Origin: Candidatus Curtissbacteria bacterium
Lineage (GTDB): Bacteria > Patescibacteriota > Microgenomatia > Curtissbacterales > GWA2-41-24
Direction of reading: 5' to 3'
Length of the DNA: 7,253 nucleotides
NCBI GenBank assembly: GCA_030688205.1
Contig: JAUYIQ010000030.1
Span: forward strand, 1 to 7,253
A program made the translations under genes and the position numbers. This document shows positions 1 to 5,292 of the stretch, piece by piece. Under the pieces are notes generated by a model, which was given only the letters and a program-made list of their open reading frames with translations, had not been told where the DNA came from and ran no database searches. The first letter of the stretch is position 1, and each line of letters opens with the position of its first letter.

Positions 1-597
1 GATACTTACGAAATCCAGGAAAATTTCAAATTGCCCCAAAGTTCAAATATTGTCATCTTTGGGCAGGATTTGGTGCCTTTTATCAAAAAAAAGGTAACCC
101 TTGGACAAGATTTTGAAACATGGACAAGCGAAAATCTTAAAAGCTCATCTGGTCAGTATTTAGCCCTTTTCGGCGACCAGCCTGATTTTGCACTTATATT
201 TAAAAAAGATTCTCAGCCGGATTTCGAAAAGCTCAAAACTTTAAAAACAACAGAGGGAGCATATAGAGAAGAAACTCAAGATGATACCAATTTTCATCTG
301 ACCCAATTCTTCACTTTTTTCCAAATGGATGATTTAATATTTGTCACATCATCTCTTGATACTGCGAAAGAACTTGCAAAGATTCAAAAAGATGAATTAC
401 CAAAAACTTCATTTCTCAACAGCACCTCAAAAGTTACATTTGCATTTGTTATTAAAAGTTCGCCGGACAACAAAGCTGAAAATGCCCTAAAGTTTTTAGT
501 TGGAGACGAACAAAAAGCGACAAACTATCTGGAAAAAGTAAAAACAGCAAGTTTCTACCTAAGTGGCAAACAATTCCACGGCGTAGTAGAGATATAA
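1..597 (+). CDS. Unrecognised protein, 3' part of gene (start lies left of the window)
   Basis: The frame is open from the first base, so the first 198 visible codons are the C-terminal part of a longer protein. A TTG at 31 is available as a start but nothing favours it. The visible part is a soluble-looking alpha/beta protein with no membrane segment, cysteine or catalytic motif that I recognise. It alternates hydrophobic strands (such as NIVIFGQDL, YLALFG, FALIFK, DLIFVTSS) with charged helices. This loosely recalls DUF3352-type proteins, in which short strand-helix units of the form 'g..pdfal.l....f.....l' recur, but the resemblance is only a guess. The stop codon TAA at 595-597 lies inside the -10 box of the next gene, so the two genes are packed head to tail while the downstream one has its own promoter. 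Codon use matches its neighbours. Confidence 0.75.
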   Translation, partial: DTYEIQENFKLPQSSNIVIFGQDLVPFIKKKVTLGQDFETWTSENLKSSSGQYLALFGDQPDFALIFKKDSQPDFEKLKTLKTTEGAYREETQDDTNFHLTQFFTFFQMDDLIFVTSSLDTAKELAKIQKDELPKTSFLNSTSKVTFAFVIKSSPDNKAENALKFLVGDEQKATNYLEKVKTASFYLSGKQFHGVVEI

Positions 598-604
598 TAT
601 AAAT
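593..604 (+). promoter_or_regulatory. -10 box (TATAAT) with leaderless spacing before the Lon-like gene
   Basis: A perfect TATAAT occupies 593-598 and is followed by six bases and then ATG at 605. Transcription normally begins about 6-7 bases after the hexamer, which would put the first RNA base at or next to the A of the start codon. The hexamer contains the upstream gene's stop codon. No convincing -35 box is seen at 16-18 bases upstream. Confidence 0.6.
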
Positions 605-1657
605 ATGGATCCACAAGCTGCCCAGTTTGACGAGATAAGACTTCTTGAAGAAAAACTCACGTCAACCCAAATCCCTCCGGAATTACACAAGAAGGCCAAA
701 GCACTGATAGACAGGCTGCTGAGAATATCCCAAAGCGCAAGTTTCTCACAAGAGTACGATTCTGTTTCCAGATATCTGGATTGGGTGATGTCCATTCCCT
801 GGAACAAAAAAAGCCCGGACAACCTTTCTCTGGAAAATGCCAAAAAAGTTTTAGATAGCAATCACTATGGCTTGGATAAAATAAAAGAACGTATTTTAGA
901 GTATATTGCCGTAGTCAACCTTAAAGCAAACCAGCAAGTATCTTCTCAAAAAGCTCCCGCCCTCCTTTTTCTTGGTCTTGTTGGAACAGGCAAAACAACC
1001 ATGGCTTATTCAATTGCAGAAGCTCTTGGCCGCAAGTTTGGCAGAATTCCAATGGGAGGCATGGGCGACGCCTTGCAACTTAGAGGTAAATCCAGATCTT
1101 ACCCGGATTCAGAACCCGGGCAAATTGTTAAAGTTCTCCGACGTGTCGGTACCAAAAATCCGGTTATTCTTCTTGACGAAATCGATAGGGTTACAGATGA
1201 AGCCAAGGCGGACATAATGGGTGTTTTGGTTGAACTTTTAGACCCTGAACAAAACAATAATTTCCTGGACCATTTTATTGATTTTCCAATAGATCTTTCA
1301 GAAGTGCTTTTCATAGCGACAGCCAATAATACTGCTGGCATCGCAACAGCAGTTATTGATCGCTTGGAAGTTATGGAAATGCCAAGCTACACAGATAAGG
1401 AAAAAATAATAATTGGCAAAAATTACTTACTGCAAAAAGCAATTACATCAACGGGTCTTAAAACTGACGATATTCACTTTGACGAAGATGTTTGGTCACA
1501 AATAGTCAGACCTCTGGGCTTCGATGCCGGCATGAGAACGCTGGACAGAACCATAAACGGCATCTGTCGCAAAATAGCCAAACTAAAGCTTGAAGGAAAA
1601 ATAACATCTATACAATTGACCGGAGCTAATCTAAAAGAATATTTGCCAACGTGGTAA
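605..1657 (+). CDS. Lon-like AAA+ ATPase lacking the Lon protease domain
   Basis: This 350-residue protein matches the middle of bacterial Lon. Residues about 1-66 correspond to the helical linker before the ATPase (ending in the Lon hallmark YLDWVMSIPW), and residues about 67-345 to the AAA+ module with its small helical lid. Visible ATPase parts are Walker A GLVGTGKT (124-131), Walker B VILLDEID (187-194), sensor 1 IATAN (237-241), the arginine-finger region DRLEV (R253) and the sensor-2 arginine in GMRTLDR (R311). All key residues are present, so it should hydrolyse ATP. The pore-loop tyrosine is kept (Y166), but the next residue is proline instead of the usual hydrophobic residue. Full Lon (near 780-800 residues) also has an N-terminal substrate domain and a C-terminal Ser-Lys protease; both are absent, and the following bases do not encode the protease. 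It could be a stand-alone unfoldase or remodeller. The ATG is supported by the TATAAT six bases before it. Confidence 0.88.
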   Translation: MDPQAAQFDEIRLLEEKLTSTQIPPELHKKAKALIDRLLRISQSASFSQEYDSVSRYLDWVMSIPWNKKSPDNLSLENAKKVLDSNHYGLDKIKERILEYIAVVNLKANQQVSSQKAPALLFLGLVGTGKTTMAYSIAEALGRKFGRIPMGGMGDALQLRGKSRSYPDSEPGQIVKVLRRVGTKNPVILLDEIDRVTDEAKADIMGVLVELLDPEQNNNFLDHFIDFPIDLSEVLFIATANNTAGIATAVIDRLEVMEMPSYTDKEKIIIGKNYLLQKAITSTGLKTDDIHFDEDVWSQIVRPLGFDAGMRTLDRTINGICRKIAKLKLEGKITSIQLTGANLKEYLPTW

Positions 1658-1665
1658 AAGACCCT

Positions 1666-1703
1666 AGGCCCGCAGTCAAATTTATTTGACGAGGACCGCA
1701 GGA
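1666..1703 (+). repeat. Composite intergenic stem-loop element, copy 1
   Basis: Nine bases after the Lon-like stop comes AGGCCCGCA (1666-1674). A 6-bp stem with a four-base loop follows, GTCAAA / TTTA / TTTGAC (1675-1690), and then GAGGACCGCAGGA (1691-1703). The same left and right flanks surround a different stem at 5241-5279. CCGCA occurs in both flanks as a direct repeat. There is no clean U-tract directly after the hairpin, so it is not a standard intrinsic terminator, but its position suggests a 3'-end role. Confidence 0.7.
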
Positions 1704-1764
1704 CCGGACAAATTTTATTAATGTCTCTTTTATTTTTAAAAAACTTATAAAAATTAAGTGAAAC

Positions 1765-1797
1765 TTACAAGTGTTGTAAAGGTCCTATAGTTGTAAA
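1765..1797. repeat. TTGTAA repeat cluster upstream of ftsK (possible operator)
   Basis: TTACAA (1765-1770) and TTGTAA (1774-1779) form an inverted repeat around GTG. TTGTAAA recurs at 1791-1797, 17 bases after the copy at 1774, where it supplies the -35 box of the ftsK promoter. Three half-sites at and just upstream of a -35 box could bind a regulator. The short, AT-rich words make chance a real alternative. Confidence 0.3.
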
Positions 1798-1819
1798 TCT
1801 AGTTAAAATCGTATATAAT
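1791..1819 (+). promoter_or_regulatory. Promoter of the ftsK operon, leaderless spacing
   Basis: TTGTAA (1791-1796, 4 of 6 to the TTGACA consensus), a 17-base spacer and a perfect TATAAT (1814-1819) make the best sigma-70-type promoter in the window. Six bases (TAAAAA) then separate it from ATG at 1826, so the transcript should start at or next to the start codon. There is no room for a Shine-Dalgarno site in such an mRNA, and none is seen. Confidence 0.75.
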
Positions 1820-1825
1820 TAAAAA

Positions 1826-3937
1826 ATGCCCAGAAGATATACCCGCAGATCTAAAACTCCCCCAATCGCTCTTGAGAAAAAAACAGTCGCATCTATTATT
1901 GGATTCTCGCTTATAACAGGAGCTATTTTACTTATTCTTTCATTCTTCACGACTACAGCAGCATTAGTAAACCTAAAGGAGAATGTTTACAAATTATTTG
2001 GCGTAAGCACAATCTTTATACCGTTTCTAATTTTTCTTATAAGTTTGCCGTTTTTATCTATCAAAAACAAATTCACAAAATTTAATATTCTTTTAGGGCT
2101 CACAAGCGCTCTGCTTTCAATCTCCGGTCTTGCCGCAGGTTTCGAAAGCACAAATGGCGGTCTTTTTGGATCGACGCTGTGGTCTGTTTTTAAAGGAGTA
2201 GTAACCGCACCTGGTGCGTTTTTTGTTTTGTTATTTGCGCTTATTACCTCCATAATCATTACGCTAAACACAAGTCCGGATCAGGCAATAGCAGCAGTAG
2301 CTGCGCTTTACACAAAAATTGCTAGCGCCGCAAAAGCGATCAAATCTAAAATTTTTAAGCCGAGATCAAAATTTATAACGAAGGCAGTCAATGAAGGTAG
2401 TTATAAGCCCAGAGGTAGCCAGACGAAAGATAGAGATGAGAATGGTCTTGGCCAAAATATTGTTGTAAACTCACCAGGGCAAACACAAGTCTGGCAGTAT
2501 CCCCCACTTTCTCTTTTAAATGAAACTCATGGGGCTGCTGCAAATCGTGGTAATTTAAAGCAAAACGCTCAAACTATCGAAAAGACTTTGGAGGCTTTCG
2601 GCATTGTTGCTAAAGTTGTTGAAGTAAATGAGGGTCCATCATTTACTCGGTACGCACTGCAAATTCCATCTGGTATCAAGCTTTCCAAAATTCTGTCGCT
2701 TCAAAACGACCTTGCTCTAGCCCTTGCTACAACGACAGGAAATGTAAGAATCGAAGCCCCCATTCCCGGCAAATCTCTTGTTGGTGTAGAAATACCAAAT
2801 ATTTCGCCGGAATTCGTCAACCTCAAGAATATTCTTTCCGACGATGCGATGCGATCTAATAAATCAAAACTAGCAATAGGTCTTGGACTTGACGCTTCGG
2901 GTAACACTGTTATCTCAGATATTGGCAAAATGCCCCATGTTTTAATTGCCGGAACTACAGGTTCCGGAAAGTCGGTGCTTATGAACGCACTAATAGCTAC
3001 ACTTTTGTTTCGTGCAAGTCCGCAGGAAGTTAAGCTTATTCTGGTTGACCCTAAGCGTGTTGAACTTTCCGAATACAATGACATCCCCCATCTTTTAACT
3101 CCGGTTATCGTTGAACCGGACAAAATTCTATCTGCACTTAAATGGGCAATGAACGAAATGGACAGAAGGTACAAGCTTTTCAGAGAAGCACAAGTTAGAA
3201 ACATTACAGGCTACAATGAACTTTCCGGCTTCCAAGCAATTCCTTACATCGTAATTGTAGTAGACGAGCTGCATAATCTTATGGAGTTTGCTCCTGTCGA
3301 AGTTGAAAATTCTATAGTAAGAATTGCATCTATGGCAAGAGCAACTGGAATTCACCTGGTAGTTGCAACGCAAAGACCATCAGTGGATGTAATTACCGGT
3401 CTTATCAAAGCTAATATTCCTGCAAGAATTGCCTTCAACGTTTCATCAAATGTTGACTCGAGGGTCATTATTGATCAGCCGGGAGCCGAAAAACTAATTG
3501 GAAAAGGAGACATGCTTTATGTGCCGCCAGACGCCTCCAAACCTATGAGAATTCAGGGTGTCTACGTCTCAGATGCTGAAATTAGAAATCTCATAGGCTT
3601 TTTGAAACAATCCGGATTTGCTCCGGAATATACGGAAGAAGTAACCACTATGCCGATTGGGAAAATTGGTTCGGCAGGCGGCGGCGGTTTAGACGGAAGC
3701 AAAGATGAATTCTTTGAAGAAGCTGTCAGAACAATTTGTCAGTACGATCGTGCGTCAGCATCTCTTCTGCAAAGACGTCTGAGAATAGGTTACGCTCGTG
3801 CGGCCCGTCTTTTGGACGAGCTGGAAATGGAAGGAATAGTGGGTCCCGGAGAAGGATCAAAACCTAGAGACGTTCTTGTCAAAAACCCGGAAGACTACTT
3901 CGGATCCCGTAATTCCGAAAACATTCCGCAAGAATAA
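1826..3937 (+). CDS. ftsK: DNA translocase FtsK/SpoIIIE
   Basis: FtsK is a membrane-anchored, ATP-driven double-stranded DNA pump that clears chromosome ends from the division septum. This 703-residue protein is near the length of Bacillus SpoIIIE and much shorter than E. coli FtsK, mostly through a short linker. Four hydrophobic segments (about 20-45, 58-78, 85-106, 125-148) form the anchor. A polar linker (about 150-240) is followed by the alpha domain (about 241-365) and the RecA-like beta domain, with Walker A GTTGSGKS (376-383), the family motif VDPKRVELSEYNDIPHL (407-423) and Walker B IVIVVDEL (475-482). The C-terminal gamma winged helix (about 627-685, with ASASLLQRRLRIGYARAARL) is the part that reads directional DNA motifs in known FtsK proteins. 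All motor residues look intact. The ATG is fixed by the promoter immediately before it. It is probably the first gene of a four-gene operon. Confidence 0.96.
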   Translation: MPRRYTRRSKTPPIALEKKTVASIIGFSLITGAILLILSFFTTTAALVNLKENVYKLFGVSTIFIPFLIFLISLPFLSIKNKFTKFNILLGLTSALLSISGLAAGFESTNGGLFGSTLWSVFKGVVTAPGAFFVLLFALITSIIITLNTSPDQAIAAVAALYTKIASAAKAIKSKIFKPRSKFITKAVNEGSYKPRGSQTKDRDENGLGQNIVVNSPGQTQVWQYPPLSLLNETHGAAANRGNLKQNAQTIEKTLEAFGIVAKVVEVNEGPSFTRYALQIPSGIKLSKILSLQNDLALALATTTGNVRIEAPIPGKSLVGVEIPNISPEFVNLKNILSDDAMRSNKSKLAIGLGLDASGNTVISDIGKMPHVLIAGTTGSGKSVLMNALIATLLFRASPQEVKLILVDPKRVELSEYNDIPHLLTPVIVEPDKILSALKWAMNEMDRRYKLFREAQVRNITGYNELSGFQAIPYIVIVVDELHNLMEFAPVEVENSIVRIASMARATGIHLVVATQRPSVDVITGLIKANIPARIAFNVSSNVDSRVIIDQPGAEKLIGKGDMLYVPPDASKPMRIQGVYVSDAEIRNLIGFLKQSGFAPEYTEEVTTMPIGKIGSAGGGGLDGSKDEFFEEAVRTICQYDRASASLLQRRLRIGYARAARLLDELEMEGIVGPGEGSKPRDVLVKNPEDYFGSRNSENIPQE

Positions 3938-3942
3938 AGTCC

Positions 3943-4569
3943 ATGCAAAAGGTTGGAGAAATTTTTCAAGAAGCCAGAACGGCTAAAAATATTTCAATCA
4001 AAAAAGCCGCCGCCGATCTTCTTTTAAAGACGGAAATTTTGGAAGCATTAGAAGCAGGCGAGTGGCACTCACTTCCGGAACCGGCTTATGTTCGTGGCTT
4101 TATAAAAAATTACGCCAACCTTCTAAGTCTTGATAGCAATCGTCTACTTGCTCTGTACCGTGCTGAATATGACGAAAATAAATTTCCCCACAAAGCCTCC
4201 CCGTTCAAAGGCAAAAAGCGACTAATGTTCACTCCAAATAAATTAGCACCTCTGGCATTTATTTTAGTAACTTTAGTCTTTCTGGTGTATCTGGCAATTC
4301 AATACACGTCAGTTCTAAAAGCGCCAAAGCTGCAAGTCTACACGCCCCAAGACGACTCAAATACAACAGCAAGTGTTATAGAAATTTCTGGTAACACCGA
4401 AAAAGAAGCGACCGTTTCTATAGATGGCGAACTTGTAGCTGTAGATCCATCCGGCAACTTTCGTCATCAGATAAAACTACAAGAAGGCCAAAATATCATA
4501 GAAATAATTGCATCAAAGAAATTATCTCCCAAATCCAAAGAAACAAGACTAATTCGCCTGATTCGATAA
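3943..4569 (+). CDS. RodZ-like membrane protein: HTH, one membrane helix, Ig-like C-terminus
   Basis: The N-terminal ~75 residues are a RodZ-type helix-turn-helix (HTH_25 type), with the typical start VGEIFQEARTAKNISIKKAA and the hallmark LEAGEWHSLPEPAYVRGFIKNYA (split over residues 36-58). In RodZ this domain contacts the actin-like MreB rather than DNA and helps organise elongation of the cell wall. A basic stretch (89-100) precedes one membrane helix (about 102-121). The outside part (about 128-208) is not the usual RodZ C-terminal domain. It looks like one beta-sandwich unit of the Ig-like or glucodextranase-B type, with segments such as VIEISGNTEKEATVSIDG and GQNIIEIIA. The gene starts five bases after the ftsK stop without a clear Shine-Dalgarno site, so it is probably co-transcribed and translationally coupled. 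Whether MreB exists in this organism cannot be told from the window. The name RodZ-like is safe; function in shape control is inferred. Confidence 0.85.
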   Translation: MQKVGEIFQEARTAKNISIKKAAADLLLKTEILEALEAGEWHSLPEPAYVRGFIKNYANLLSLDSNRLLALYRAEYDENKFPHKASPFKGKKRLMFTPNKLAPLAFILVTLVFLVYLAIQYTSVLKAPKLQVYTPQDDSNTTASVIEISGNTEKEATVSIDGELVAVDPSGNFRHQIKLQEGQNIIEIIASKKLSPKSKETRLIRLIR

Positions 4570-4575
4570 TTGACA

Positions 4576-4588
4576 AAAGCTCCGCTTT
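4576..4588. repeat. Short hairpin after the rodZ-like gene
   Basis: AAAGC / TCC / GCTTT is a 5-bp stem with a three-base loop. Read on the minus strand the core is GC(GGA)GC, a GNA-type triloop like those in the hairpins at 6256-6318. No U-tract follows on the plus strand, so it is not a clear terminator for the operon. Confidence 0.4.
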
Positions 4589-4610
4589 AAAGTAACTTGT
4601 AAAACAGTAA

Positions 4611-4626
4611 TCCGCCAGCTGGCGGA
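4611..4626. repeat. Perfect 16-bp palindrome before the DUF948-like gene
   Basis: TCCGCCAGCTGGCGGA reads the same on both strands and ends eight bases before the ATG at 4635. It is far more GC-rich than its surroundings. It could be a protein-binding site, a dispersed repeat unit, or a stem in the transcript that covers the ribosome entry region of the next gene. Confidence 0.6.
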
Positions 4627-4634
4627 AGCTGTCC

Positions 4635-4910
4635 ATGGATATTACACAAACCATTCTTCTTGCAATAATAATTGTCCTAGCAATCTTTTTAGTGGCTCTT
4701 GGATTTCAAGTGTTTTTTGTTCTAAAAGATCTTCGCAAAACACTAACCCGCATGAACATGCTTTTTGATGACGCCAACAGTTTGATTACTCAGGTTAAAA
4801 AACCAGTAGAGTCTGCAGGAAATTTTGTTTCAGCGCTTACAGCAGGTGCTGGTATTGCTCATTTATTAAAAAGAGGAGCAAAAGGATCAAAAGGAGCAAA
4901 AAATGAGTGA
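4635..4910 (+). CDS. Small DUF948-like membrane protein
   Basis: The 91-residue product has one N-terminal membrane helix (about 6-31, ILLAIIIVLAIFLVALGFQVFFVL). An amphipathic helical stretch follows (about 32-60, with LRKTLTRMNMLFDDANSLI), and the tail is basic and rich in glycine and lysine (78-91). This is the layout of short DUF948 proteins, whose function is unknown and which often sit beside ytxH-like genes. Its last eight bases overlap the start of the next gene, so the two are surely co-translated. The 65-base gap before it is the largest inside the operon and contains a hairpin and a palindrome, so it may be regulated separately from ftsK and the rodZ-like gene. There is no strong Shine-Dalgarno site; GGCGGAAG at 4621-4628 is the nearest candidate and overlaps the palindrome. 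Confidence 0.75.
   Translation: MDITQTILLAIIIVLAIFLVALGFQVFFVLKDLRKTLTRMNMLFDDANSLITQVKKPVESAGNFVSALTAGAGIAHLLKRGAKGSKGAKNE
4891..4896 (+). promoter_or_regulatory. Shine-Dalgarno site of the ytxH-like gene
   Basis: AAGGAG lies six bases before the ATG at 4903, inside the end of the upstream reading frame. It is the only clear Shine-Dalgarno site in the window and fixes this start. It also shows that the organism uses Shine-Dalgarno initiation for an internal operon gene, in contrast to the first genes that begin right after a -10 box. Confidence 0.8.
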
Positions 4911-5241
4911 TGAGAAAAACAGCAATCTATCGACATTAATTCTTGGTGTAGCAATCGGCGCCGCCTTAACATATTTGTTCACAACAAAAAGAGGCCAGAA
5001 AATAAAAGACAGACTTTTAACTGAAGGTCAAGGACTACTTGAAGATATCGGAGAGAAAATTTCAAATCTCGAAGAAGAAATTCTGGAAGAAAAGGACGAG
5101 ATTGAAGAAAAGTTAGAAGAAGGCACAAAAGCTGTTGCGGAGAAGGTGGTAGAAGCCGCAGATGAGATCCCTCAGCATATCGAACAGATCCAAAAGAAGG
5201 GCCGACGTTTCTTTTTCCGCCGTGGCGGCCCGGAATCCTAA
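4903..5241 (+). CDS. YtxH-like membrane protein with coiled-coil tail
   Basis: The 112-residue product has one N-terminal membrane segment (about 9-27, TLILGVAIGAALTYLFTT) with glycine and alanine in helix-packing positions. The YtxH signature TKRGQKIKDRL follows at once (28-38). Residues about 39-96 form a very acidic, lysine-containing helix that probably makes a coiled coil (runs such as NLEEEILEEKDEIEEKLEE). The extreme C-terminus is strongly basic and aromatic (KKGRRFFFRRGG). In Firmicutes, YtxH proteins are counted among general-stress membrane proteins; the molecular role is unknown. The basic tail could touch nucleic acid or lipid head groups, which is inference. Translation is coupled to the upstream gene by an 8-base overlap and a good Shine-Dalgarno site. 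The stop codon merges into the stem-loop element that ends the operon. Confidence 0.8.
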   Translation: MSDEKNSNLSTLILGVAIGAALTYLFTTKRGQKIKDRLLTEGQGLLEDIGEKISNLEEEILEEKDEIEEKLEEGTKAVAEKVVEAADEIPQHIEQIQKKGRRFFFRRGGPES

Positions 5242-5279
5242 GGCCCGCAACCGAGTTTTACTCGGCGAGGACCGCAGGA
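5241..5279 (+). repeat. Composite intergenic stem-loop element, copy 2
   Basis: AGGCCCGCA (5241-5249) begins on the last base of the ytxH-like stop codon. It is followed by A, the stem CCGAGT / TTT / ACTCGG (5251-5265), and CGAGGACCGCAGGA (5266-5279). The flanks are identical to those at 1666-1703, while the stem sequence is different on both sides. Both copies directly follow a plus-strand stop codon, which suggests a shared 3'-end function. Confidence 0.7.
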
Positions 5280-5292
5280 TGCGCAAGCATCC
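5277..5292. terminator. GCAA-loop hairpin between convergent genes (possible terminator)
   Basis: GGATGC / GCAA / GCATCC is a perfect 6-bp stem with a GNRA-type tetraloop. It shares three bases with the preceding element and reaches the stop codon of the minus-strand protease gene. It lacks a U-tract on either strand, so termination would need a factor; 3'-end protection is equally possible. Confidence 0.45.

Noticed and set aside
31..33. TTG as the start of the first gene
   Set aside because: The frame is open to the left edge and nothing resembling a ribosome site or -10 box precedes this codon; the gene is more simply cut by the window edge.
559..861. Minus-strand reading frame of 100 codons
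   Set aside because: It lies opposite the end of the first gene and the well-recognised Lon-like gene and has no family features.
1658..1825. Remnant of a Lon protease domain after the ATPase gene
   Set aside because: The stretch holds a stem-loop element, AT-rich filler and the ftsK promoter, with no Lon protease motifs in any frame, so a frameshifted full Lon is not supported.
2701..3204. Minus-strand reading frame of 167 codons
   Set aside because: It is antisense to the FtsK motor domain, whose motifs are unmistakable; a shadow frame.
4570..4598. TTGACA at 4570 as the -35 of an internal promoter
   Set aside because: The hexamer is perfect, but at 17 bases the -10 would be TAACTT, only 3 of 6, and no better match lies at 16-18 bases.
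4908..4910. TGA recoded as glycine, as in some CPR groups
   Set aside because: TGA ends the DUF948-like gene in the expected place and no gene here needs in-frame TGA read as an amino acid.
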